In this document: one piece after another, positions 46,767 through 54,906 of the stretch
How positions within the stretch are numbered: position 1 is the first letter of the stretch
Layout of the letters: each line of letters starts with the position of its first letter
Source: Alphaproteobacteria bacterium
GTDB lineage: Bacteria; Pseudomonadota; Alphaproteobacteria; Micropepsales; Micropepsaceae
Length of the DNA: 64,000 nt
Direction of reading: 5' to 3'
NCBI GenBank assembly: GCA_017308375.1
Contig: JAFKEW010000049.1
Location: forward strand, 62,001 to 126,000
The notes under the pieces: model-generated
What the model was told of the DNA's origin: nothing
Database searches by the model: none
The model's input: the letters and a program-made list of their open reading frames with translations, nothing else
Made by a program: the position numbers and the translations under genes

Positions 46767-46829
46767 CATTGGGCGTGACCCCATCCTGACGTCAGCACGG
46801 AGCAATCGGCCAGCGCCGGTTTACCCATC

Positions 46830-49800
46830 ATGTCAAACAAGCCGGTCTTTTTCGACGCCAGCGGGCGCCGGGCGAAATGGATGTCGCTGGCGGGCTGGAC
46901 CGCGGCAATTGCCAGCACCCTGCTGGCCGCCGCATTCCTGACCAGCCTGCTTGCGGTGCCGTATATCGGTAGCGTCAAGCTTCCGGGCCGCATGACCGCG
47001 GTGAAGACCAACAATCTGGAAAACAAGGCAGCGGCGCCCGGCCTGTTGCACTCTGCCGCGCGGCTGGCGGCGGAGGCCCGCGCCACACGGGCCGAGGCGC
47101 TGAAAGAACGCCACCACAAATTCGCCCGCAGCAAGAAAATCCTGCCGAGCGCGATGGCCCCGCATGACGGACGCCCGCTGTCGATCGCGTTCTACCCGGA
47201 TTGGGACCCTTCGGCCTATGACGATCTGAAAGCGTCGCTGCCGCGGCTCGACTGGGTGATGCCGACCTGGATGAGCCTGACGGGCCCCGACGCCACGCTG
47301 GCCACCCGCTTCAACAAGCATGTTTACGGCCTCGTCCGGCGCAACAAGCCCGGCGCGGTCATCGTTCCGGTGATCCAGAACGCGGCACAGGGAAAATGGG
47401 ACGGGCCGGGACTTGCCCGCCTGCTGGCCGATCCGGCGCGGCGCACGAATCTGGTGAACGGCATCACCACATTCGTTGCCCAGCATCGCCTGCAGGGCGT
47501 GACAGTCGATTTCGAGGAGGTTCCGGAAAGCGCCTATGGCGACATGGAACGCTTCCTGAAAGAACTTTCGACCGAATTTTCCGAACGCGGCTGGGTGATT
47601 GCGGTCGCGGCCCCGTTCGACGATCCCAGATGGCCGTTCAAGACCATCGCGAGTACCGTCGATTACACAATCCTGATGGCCTACGACCAGCATTCGGATG
47701 CGGGCGACCCCGGCAGCATTGCCGGACAATCCTGGTTCGAGACCACGCTCGACAAACGCATGCGCGTGCTCAACCCGGCCCGCACCATCGTCGCCTTCGG
47801 CAGTTATGCCTATGACTGGAACGGAAACGGCGTCGACAGTTTGAGCTTTCAGGCCGCGATGATCGCCGCCCATGATTCCGGTGCCGGTATCACCTTTGAT
47901 GGCGCCACCAACAACCCGCATTTCTCCTATATCGAAGACGACAAGATCCGGCATGAGGTCTGGTTTCTCGATGGCGTGACCGCCTACAACGAAATCCATG
48001 CCGCCGATCCCTATCGCCCGGCCGGCTACGCACTGTGGCGGCTGGGAAGCGAGGACCCCTCGCTATGGTCCGTCATGGGCCGTGCTTACGGCGCGCCGGC
48101 ACCAAAAGCGCTGCACAATATCTCCGTGGTTGAAGACATCGATTACGAAGGCGACGGCGAATTGCTGCGCGTCGATGCCGAACCGGCGCCGGGCCTGCGC
48201 AAATTCGAGGTTGAGCGCGATACCGGTGATATCGACGACGAAAGCTATCAGAAGCTTCCCCTCAGCTATGTGATCCATCAATTCGGGGCCAATTACGGCA
48301 AGACGGTCGCGCTGACCTTCGATGATGGGCCGGACCCGGAATGGACGCCGAAGATCCTCGACATTCTGAAGGCCAATCATATCCACGCCACCTTCTTCCT
48401 GATCGGCGGCAATGCAGAAGCCTATCCCACCCTGGTTCAGCGCACGCTGGCCGACGGCAACGAGATCGGCAACCACACCTATACCCATCCCAATCTGTCG
48501 GACACGCCGGGCCAGGCCGTAACGCTGGAATTGAATGCAACCCAGCGCCTGGTGGAGGCGTTGACCGGCCATTCGATGCGCCTGTTCCGCCCGCCTTATC
48601 TCGGCGATGCCGAGCCGACCGATGCGGAGGAAATCCTTCCCGTCGAGATCGCGCAGAAGATGGGCTACATCGCGGTCGGCGAGCATATCGATCCGATCGA
48701 CTGGGCATTGCCGGGCACCGAAAAGATCGTGCAGCGCACATTGGCGCAACTGCACGATGTTCACCCCGGCATGCCGCGCAACATTGTGCTTCTGCATGAT
48801 GCGGGCGGCGACCGGTCCGAGACCGTGGCGGCCCTTCCCGAACTGATCGCGAAGCTGAAACACCAGGGCTATCGGTTCGTCACCGTATCGGAACTGGCGG
48901 GCCTCACGCCGGCCGAAGCCATGCCGCCGCTCTCCCCCACCATGGGGCTTCTGACCGACCGCGTGGTGTTCCTGACCCTCAGCTATACCGGGCGCATTCT
49001 CTATTGGGCCTTTGCCGCCGCGATCATTCTCGGTATTGCGCGGCTGCTCTTTCTGGCGGGCCTCAGCCTGTGGAACCGCCGGCGCGAACGCGATGGCGCG
49101 CCACCCATACCGACGCACGCAACAGTGCCGGTCTCCGTCATCATTCCCGCCTACAACGAGGAAAACGTCATCGTCAAAACGGTGCAGCGAATTCTGGCCA
49201 GCACCCTGCACGATCTGGAAATCGTGATCGTCGATGACGGCTCGAAGGACAATACCGCGCTGCTGGTGCATCAAAGCTACGGCACCGATCCGCGCATCAA
49301 GCTCTTGCGCCTTGCCAATGGCGGCAAGGCCAATGCGCTGAACGCCGGCCTCGCCGTGGCGCAGGGCGAGATCATCATCGCGCTCGACGCCGATACGCAA
49401 TTCAATCGCGATACCATTGCCCGGCTTGTGCGCTGGTTCGGCGATCCCAAGGTCGGCGCGGTGGCCGGCAACGCCAAGGTCGGCAACCGCATCAACATGA
49501 TCACGCGCTGGCAGGCGTTGGAATATATCGTGGCGCAGAATCTGGAACGCCGCGCATTGGCCGGCCTCGACACCATGACGGTGGTACCGGGCGCGGTCGG
49601 GGCGTGGCGGCGGTCTGTCCTGATCGGGCTGGGCGGTTTTCCCACCGACACCCTGGCCGAAGACCAGGACCTGACCATCAATGTGCAGCGGGCCGGTTAC
49701 CGCGTTCTGTTCGACAGTTCCGCCATCGCCTGGACCGAGGCACCGGCGACCGTGCGTGGGCTGGCCAAACAGCGCTTCCGCTGGGCCTATGGCACGCTGC

Positions 49801-50255
49801 AATGTCTGTGGAAATATCGCCGCCTGACCTTTAACCCGCGCTATGGCACGCTGGGCATGATCGCACTGCCGCAAGTCTGGCTGTTCCAGATCGCGCTGAC
49901 GGCGCTGGCCCCGCTGGCCGATCTTCTGTTGATCTGGCAACTGGCATGGCAGTACATCGCCTATCTGCAGCACGGGGCGGAATTCAACAACACCGACCTC
50001 ATCACCGTCGGCATCTATTACGCGATCTTCGTGGTGGTGGACCTTCTGGCCGCCATACTCGGCTTTGTAATGGAAAAACGCGAAAATTGGAGCCTGTTGT
50101 GGTGGCTGGTGCTGCAACGATTCGGCTATCGCCAGATTATGTATTATGTGGTGATCCGGTCGCTTCTGACGGCTATCAAGGGGCCGTTCGTCGGCTGGGG
50201 TAAGCTGGAGCGTGCCGGAACCGTTACCGTGCGCACGGCACAGGAAACCTCATAG
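46830..50255 (+). CDS. Trifunctional GH18-like / NodB deacetylase / GT2 polysaccharide synthase fusion
   Basis: 1141 residues in one frame. Residues 20-45 are a membrane anchor; about 115-430 a GH18-type glycosidase domain with GVTVDFEEV (catalytic Glu in the YaaH-like form of the motif); about 485-690 a NodB polysaccharide deacetylase with LTFDDGPDPEW, NHTYTHPNL (metal His pair), FRPPYLGD and LLHDAGG; then transmembrane helices near 715-745 and a GT2 synthase with PAYNEEN, VDDGSKDNT, DADTQF, EDQDLT and QRFRW, and C-terminal helices. Layout suggests synthesis of a GlcNAc-type polymer with deacetylation and trimming outside the membrane. Ribosome site weak. Product polymer inferred, not shown. 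Confidence 0.85.
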   Translation: MSNKPVFFDASGRRAKWMSLAGWTAAIASTLLAAAFLTSLLAVPYIGSVKLPGRMTAVKTNNLENKAAAPGLLHSAARLAAEARATRAEALKERHHKFARSKKILPSAMAPHDGRPLSIAFYPDWDPSAYDDLKASLPRLDWVMPTWMSLTGPDATLATRFNKHVYGLVRRNKPGAVIVPVIQNAAQGKWDGPGLARLLADPARRTNLVNGITTFVAQHRLQGVTVDFEEVPESAYGDMERFLKELSTEFSERGWVIAVAAPFDDPRWPFKTIASTVDYTILMAYDQHSDAGDPGSIAGQSWFETTLDKRMRVLNPARTIVAFGSYAYDWNGNGVDSLSFQAAMIAAHDSGAGITFDGATNNPHFSYIEDDKIRHEVWFLDGVTAYNEIHAADPYRPAGYALWRLGSEDPSLWSVMGRAYGAPAPKALHNISVVEDIDYEGDGELLRVDAEPAPGLRKFEVERDTGDIDDESYQKLPLSYVIHQFGANYGKTVALTFDDGPDPEWTPKILDILKANHIHATFFLIGGNAEAYPTLVQRTLADGNEIGNHTYTHPNLSDTPGQAVTLELNATQRLVEALTGHSMRLFRPPYLGDAEPTDAEEILPVEIAQKMGYIAVGEHIDPIDWALPGTEKIVQRTLAQLHDVHPGMPRNIVLLHDAGGDRSETVAALPELIAKLKHQGYRFVTVSELAGLTPAEAMPPLSPTMGLLTDRVVFLTLSYTGRILYWAFAAAIILGIARLLFLAGLSLWNRRRERDGAPPIPTHATVPVSVIIPAYNEENVIVKTVQRILASTLHDLEIVIVDDGSKDNTALLVHQSYGTDPRIKLLRLANGGKANALNAGLAVAQGEIIIALDADTQFNRDTIARLVRWFGDPKVGAVAGNAKVGNRINMITRWQALEYIVAQNLERRALAGLDTMTVVPGAVGAWRRSVLIGLGGFPTDTLAEDQDLTINVQRAGYRVLFDSSAIAWTEAPATVRGLAKQRFRWAYGTLQCLWKYRRLTFNPRYGTLGMIALPQVWLFQIALTALAPLADLLLIWQLAWQYIAYLQHGAEFNNTDLITVGIYYAIFVVVDLLAAILGFVMEKRENWSLLWWLVLQRFGYRQIMYYVVIRSLLTAIKGPFVGWGKLERAGTVTVRTAQETS

Positions 50256-50308
50256 TATATTCGCCCGCATGATTCCGGCCCCGGGCGTATCACAAGAGGG
50301 GCGATGTA

Positions 50309-51559
50309 ATGACCGATCTGGTTGCAACCCTTTCCCTGTCGCAAGGACAATTGCGCGATCTTTCTGCGCGCATCTGTGCTTCCATCCGCGCGGGCCTTGC
50401 CCATGACAGGGAACAGATCCGCGCCCTTCCCGCCTATCTGCGTAAGCCCGACCCGCATTTTTCCGGCCGCGCGGCGGCGCTCGATGTCGGTGGCACCAAT
50501 ATGCGCGCCGCTTATGTGGAGGTTTCAAACGGCACCGCGCGCCTGCTGGCGAACAACGGCAAGACGGCCTGGCACAGCGATCTGATGCAGCGGGCCACCA
50601 CGCCGGGCAAGGTGACCGCGGAAGAATTTTTCCAGACCCAGGCGGCGTTGCTGGCCGAAGCCTGTCCCGAAGACAGCTTCCATCTCGGCTATTGTTTTTC
50701 CTATCCTGCCACCATCACGCCGGAACGCGATGCACATCTGATCCGCTGGAACAAGGGCATCACGATTGCGGATGTCGATGTTGTCGGCAGCGCGCTGGTG
50801 AAGGCACTCGCCCGGCACAACAAAACGGTCAGCAGTTTCGCCGTGCTGAACGACACGGTGGCGAGCCTTCTGGGCGGGGCCTGCATCGCCCCGCATCACA
50901 GCCATCTGATCGGCCTGATCGTCGGCACCGGTACCAACATGGCCGGTTTTTTTCCCGTGCACGCGATCACCAAACTCACAGCCGCCGAGCGCGCAGGCTG
51001 GCAGAACGACGAGTTGATGGCAGTCAATCTGGAATCGGGCAATTTCGATCCGGCCGATTGTCTTTCGCCGGTTGACGATCGTCTGGCCGCCACGCTGCCG
51101 CCGGAACAACGCAAGCTGCAGCGGTTTGAAAAGGCGGTGAGCGGGGTCTATCTGCCCAGGCTTCTGGCTTTGGCGGCGGGTGAGGACGCCTGCCGCGAAG
51201 CCGGTTTCGATCCCGCCCGCGACGGCGCCGCGCGTGTTGTGGAACTGCGCAACGATCCGCATCTGGGTGCCATCGCACAGGCACTGATCAACCGTTCCGC
51301 GGATCTGGTCGCAACCGCCCTTGGCGGTCTGATCGCGGCCTACGCGCCCCAGGACGGCGGCAAGGATGTGGGCATCCTGGCGGAAGGCAGCCTGTTCTGG
51401 AAAACGCCGGGCTATAGCGACCGCGTGATTGCCACGCTGGCCAGGCTGCTTGCGCCGGGGGAGTCCGCGAACATCATTGCGATCCCAACCGATGCCGCCA
51501 GCGGCCAGCGACTGGACCCCAACTGGATCGGGGCCGCCAGCGCCGCACTTTCCCGCTGA
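50309..51559 (+). CDS. Eukaryotic-type hexokinase family protein
   Basis: 416 residues. Phosphate-1 motif AALDVGGTNMRAAYVEV, the sugar-binding/catalytic Asp in LNDTVASLLGGA, the second phosphate/adenosine loop LIGLIVGTGTNMAGFF, and NLESGNF at the place of the eukaryotic NxEWGxF. This pattern is of the hexokinase_1/hexokinase_2 fold rather than bacterial Glk or ROK kinases. Would phosphorylate glucose or another hexose with ATP. Start has GAGGGG upstream. Relatively uncommon in bacteria. Confidence 0.85.
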   Translation: MTDLVATLSLSQGQLRDLSARICASIRAGLAHDREQIRALPAYLRKPDPHFSGRAAALDVGGTNMRAAYVEVSNGTARLLANNGKTAWHSDLMQRATTPGKVTAEEFFQTQAALLAEACPEDSFHLGYCFSYPATITPERDAHLIRWNKGITIADVDVVGSALVKALARHNKTVSSFAVLNDTVASLLGGACIAPHHSHLIGLIVGTGTNMAGFFPVHAITKLTAAERAGWQNDELMAVNLESGNFDPADCLSPVDDRLAATLPPEQRKLQRFEKAVSGVYLPRLLALAAGEDACREAGFDPARDGAARVVELRNDPHLGAIAQALINRSADLVATALGGLIAAYAPQDGGKDVGILAEGSLFWKTPGYSDRVIATLARLLAPGESANIIAIPTDAASGQRLDPNWIGAASAALSR

Positions 51560-51581
51560 GGCCGGGCGCCCCCGCCGCCCT

Positions 51582-51619
51582 CCTTTGCATGCCCGCCTTT
51601 GCATGCCCGCCTTTGCATG
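51582..51619 (+). repeat. 14-bp tandem repeat upstream of psd
   Basis: CCTTTGCATGCCCG at 51582-51595 and 51596-51609, then a partial copy CCTTTGCATG to 51619. It lies between hexokinase and psd and creates in-frame ATG codons for the psd frame that are probably not the true start. Confidence 0.8.
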
Positions 51620-51693
51620 TGGGCGGCAACCGCTATATGCATCCCGCCCCATCCGCCCGTTTTCAGGGCCATAACGGCCGAGGATGCCCGGCA

Positions 51694-52344
51694 TTGAGAC
51701 TTCCCATTCACCCCGAAGGCTGGCCCTTCATCGCGGTGTTCGTCGCCGTGAACGCCGTTTTGTTCTGGCTTTCGTCATGGGCCGGCTGGCTGTTCCTGCC
51801 GCTGACCATCTGGTGCGTGGCCTTTTTCCGCGACCCGGAGCGGGTGGCCCCGCCGGGGGAAAACCGGCTGGTCAGCCCGGCCGATGGCAAACTTCTGCCC
51901 GTGGTCATGGCGGTTCCGCCACCGGAACTCGGCCTTGGCCCGGAGCCCCGGACCCGGCTTTCGATCTTCATGAATGTGTTCAACGTGCATGTGAACCGCG
52001 CGCCCCTGACCGGGCGGGCCGTCGCACTTTCCTACCGCCCGGGCAAATTTTTCAATGCGTCCTTCGACAAGGCGAGCGAGCACAATGAGCGGATGTCGAT
52101 CCGCCTCAGGCCGCTATCGGTTCCGGATGGCAGCAAGGACATTGCCGTGATCCAGATCGCCGGGCTGGTGGCGCGGCGAATCGTCTGCGGCCTCAAAGAG
52201 GGGGAAGAGGTGCGCCGGGGCGCCCGATTTGGCATTATCCGTTTCGGCAGCCGGCTGGATGTCTATCTGCCGCCGGGTGCGCAGGTCGTTGTTCCGGCGG
52301 GGCGCCACGTCAAGGCCGGCGAAACCGTATTGGCGGAGATATAG
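51694..52344 (+). CDS. psd: Phosphatidylserine decarboxylase, short pyruvoyl type
   Basis: 216 residues from TTG 51694 (RLPIHPEGWPFIAVF), preceded by GAGGA; this matches the usual short-form N-terminus, whereas earlier in-frame ATGs (51589, 51637) would add repeat-derived sequence. FFRDPERVAPPG, SPADGKLLPV, FMNVFNVHVNRAPLTG and the self-cleavage region IIRFGSRLDVYLP with Ser for the pyruvoyl group are seen. Makes phosphatidylethanolamine; followed after 7 bases by the synthase gene. Confidence 0.92.
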   Translation: MRLPIHPEGWPFIAVFVAVNAVLFWLSSWAGWLFLPLTIWCVAFFRDPERVAPPGENRLVSPADGKLLPVVMAVPPPELGLGPEPRTRLSIFMNVFNVHVNRAPLTGRAVALSYRPGKFFNASFDKASEHNERMSIRLRPLSVPDGSKDIAVIQIAGLVARRIVCGLKEGEEVRRGARFGIIRFGSRLDVYLPPGAQVVVPAGRHVKAGETVLAEI

Positions 52345-52351
52345 AACAATC

Positions 52352-53137
52352 GTGTCACAGCACCGCAAACTGTCGCCGCGTATGGTCATGGAACGGTTTG
52401 AGGACCTGTCGATGGCCAAGCTGGCGCCCAGCGCGCTGACCCTGCTTGGTCTTGCCTCGGGTGCCACCGCCATCCGCTTCGCAATGGAAGCAAATTTCAA
52501 GCTGGCGGTCGCCGCTGTCGTGGCCGCGATGCTGTTCGACATGCTGGACGGCCGCGTTGCCCGCAAGCTGGGCGCCGACACCCGCTTTGGCGCGCAACTG
52601 GATTCGCTGGCCGATCTGGTCAGCTTCGGCGTGGCGCCCGCAGTGATCGCCTATACCTGGAGTCTGTCGCGCATGGGCGAAGGCGGCTGGGTCGCCGCCG
52701 TTATCTTCTGCATCTGTGCCGCGATCCGGCTGGCGCGCTTCAACATTCAGGCTGCGCGCGACGAAGGCGCCACCGAAGCCAATCCCTATTTCACCGGCCT
52801 GCCGACACCGGCAGCGGCGTGCGTGATGCTGTTGCCGCTTCTGATCAGCTTCCAGTTCGATCACGGCGATTTTCAGAACCCGCTATTCGCCTGCGCCTTG
52901 GTGGCGGCGACATCGATCCTGATGGTCAGCCGCCTGCCCACACCCTCCATCAAATATATGCACGTGCAACGCCAGCACCGCTTCCTGATCGCATTGCTGG
53001 TCGCCTGCATTGCCGGGCTGATGGTGATGTGGCCGTGGGCGACGCTGACCATCGGACTGATCGCCTATCTGGCCACCATCCCCATCGGTATCCTGGCGGC
53101 CGGCGACCTTCGCGAGGCGAGCGGCCCGCGGACCTGA
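52352..53137 (+). CDS. pssA: CDP-diacylglycerol-serine O-phosphatidyltransferase
   Basis: About 261 residues; membrane enzyme making phosphatidylserine from CDP-diacylglycerol and serine. The CDP-alcohol phosphatidyltransferase motif is complete in DMLDGRVARKLGADTRFGAQ followed by LDSLAD, with about seven hydrophobic segments. GTG 52352 is taken as start because it sits 8 bases after the psd stop; ATGs at 52382 and 52388 are alternatives. Forms the psd-pssA operon. Confidence 0.92.
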   Translation: MSQHRKLSPRMVMERFEDLSMAKLAPSALTLLGLASGATAIRFAMEANFKLAVAAVVAAMLFDMLDGRVARKLGADTRFGAQLDSLADLVSFGVAPAVIAYTWSLSRMGEGGWVAAVIFCICAAIRLARFNIQAARDEGATEANPYFTGLPTPAAACVMLLPLLISFQFDHGDFQNPLFACALVAATSILMVSRLPTPSIKYMHVQRQHRFLIALLVACIAGLMVMWPWATLTIGLIAYLATIPIGILAAGDLREASGPRT

Positions 53138-53160
53138 TCTTGTACGATCAGGTGGCGCGA

Positions 53161-54693
53161 TCAGGTGGAAAATCCCGCCACCGTCACAAGACCCTCTGCA
53201 CCCGGCTTGAGCGTCACCTGACGGCCAAGCGGATCGTTGGCGATCATGTCTTCCACCACAGCCATATCGTCCGGCGGTGTCATCGCCACCACCCGCGCAC
53301 CGGCTGGCGTGCGCGCAATCACCACGCCGCGCGGCGCCTTCCCGGAATAATCAATGGTGTAGGTCTCAACCGCCGCCTGACCCGCATAAGCCTGATCCAG
53401 CACCGGTGCTGTCCACCCATTCACCTCGGCCTGAAGCGCGCTTGAATCGAAGGGCTGGAAATCGCGCGCCGCGGCCGCATAGATGCCGACCGAATATTTG
53501 GAAAGAAAGCCGCCATTGGCCGCCACCAGCCCGATCGAGCCAGGCCGCGCCCGAAGCCGGTTCACCATCGCAGCGATGGCGTGCATGGAATAATTGTTTC
53601 CGGCCCCGCCGAAGTAGGGCAGACCGCCGGTAACCGTCAGCCCGCGCGGATCGTCCGGCGCCAATCCCATGCCATCACAGATGTTGAACACCGCGATCGG
53701 GAAACACGAATAGAGATCGAACCGATTGACATCGCCAAGCGTCATCCCGGCCGCATCAAGCGCCTGCTTCACAGCGGCAACGGAAGCGGGGCCGCGCGAA
53801 AGATCCTGCCGTTCCAGCGGCGGACGTTCTTTCACATCGGCGCCACCCCACAGATAAATCCAGCGATCTTCTGCAATCCCCAATTCGCGGGCCTTGCGCA
53901 CGGATGTCAGCAGGACCGCGGCACCCTGGTTGGCCTGATCGCGCGCCACCAGCCAGCGCGGAAACGGATCGGAGGTCAGACGATTGCGTTCTGTCACCGT
54001 TGCCAATTCCGCGACGGTATGAATGTCCCGGCTCATCGCGTGTGGATTGTCATGCGCAACACGGGTGAAGGGCGCGAACAATTGCGCCATTTCCTGCCGA
54101 TAGGCATCGCGGTTCTTGTGCCTGCGCGCACGCCGCGCATTCTCGAACAGGGCATAGGCTTGAATCGGCGTGCGCACCCCGTGTGCGATCAGCACCTTGT
54201 CGAGCAGACCGCTGACGCCATAGCCACGATCCTCGATCTGGCCGCCAACCTCCTCTTTCCAGTCGCGCGTCTCGCCTTTGCCCATCAGATGGCGAACAGT
54301 GGAAATCGCTTCCGAACCCACCAGCAGCACAAGCTCCGCCTCCCGCCGGGCGATGGCATGTGCAAATTCATTGACCAGATGCTGCGGGCCTTGCCCGCCG
54401 GTCGGCTCCCAGATCGCGCGAGCCGGATCGGCCCCAATGCGGCGGGCAACCGAACGGGGAAAATTGTCGGACGCGCCAAAAGGCGGACGCGCAGCCGGCG
54501 TTGAAATCTCGAATTGCCGGATGGCGGCGACCACATCGACCCGGGCGGCCGCCCCATCCACGCCGGTATCCTGCAAGGCTGCCTTTGCCGCCGCCGCGGC
54601 CAGCGCCACCGGCGAAAGTGCTGCATAATCGGGTGCGTCAATCCGTTCCGAAGCTTCCCCAACCCCGACAATCACGGGTGTATCGTCATTCAC
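53161..54693 (-). CDS. Thiolase-like protein (SCP-x/TLP1 type)
   Basis: 510 residues with a thiolase fold and a C-terminal extra domain (TYTIDYSGKAPRGVVIARTP ... QVTLKPGAEGLVTV) like the OB-fold of TLP1 proteins. The nucleophilic Cys region of true thiolases is replaced by EPTGGQGPQHLVNEFA and the C-terminal GHPxGASG box by GGAGNNYSMHAI, so ordinary thiolytic activity is doubtful, although Cys in YSCFPIAVFN remains. Divergent from an acyl-CoA synthetase, suggesting a shared acyl-CoA pathway. Confidence 0.8.
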   Translation of the reverse strand: MNDDTPVIVGVGEASERIDAPDYAALSPVALAAAAAKAALQDTGVDGAAARVDVVAAIRQFEISTPAARPPFGASDNFPRSVARRIGADPARAIWEPTGGQGPQHLVNEFAHAIARREAELVLLVGSEAISTVRHLMGKGETRDWKEEVGGQIEDRGYGVSGLLDKVLIAHGVRTPIQAYALFENARRARRHKNRDAYRQEMAQLFAPFTRVAHDNPHAMSRDIHTVAELATVTERNRLTSDPFPRWLVARDQANQGAAVLLTSVRKARELGIAEDRWIYLWGGADVKERPPLERQDLSRGPASVAAVKQALDAAGMTLGDVNRFDLYSCFPIAVFNICDGMGLAPDDPRGLTVTGGLPYFGGAGNNYSMHAIAAMVNRLRARPGSIGLVAANGGFLSKYSVGIYAAAARDFQPFDSSALQAEVNGWTAPVLDQAYAGQAAVETYTIDYSGKAPRGVVIARTPAGARVVAMTPPDDMAVVEDMIANDPLGRQVTLKPGAEGLVTVAGFST

Positions 54694-54906
54694 CGCTCTT
54701 ATCCTCCCCTGATTTCATGGCCGTTCCTGCCATACAACATTGCCGCTGCCGGCCGCGCGGTAAAGACGGTCTGCAGCCAGCGTGCCGCGATCCCGAAAAG
54801 AAAGCCTGCCGCCACGGTTGACGGACGGGCCACAGGCACGCGCAAATAGACGCCGGATGAAGAAAACAGGCACCGGAAAACCGGGCCTGCGACGGGAGGG
54901 GAAAAT

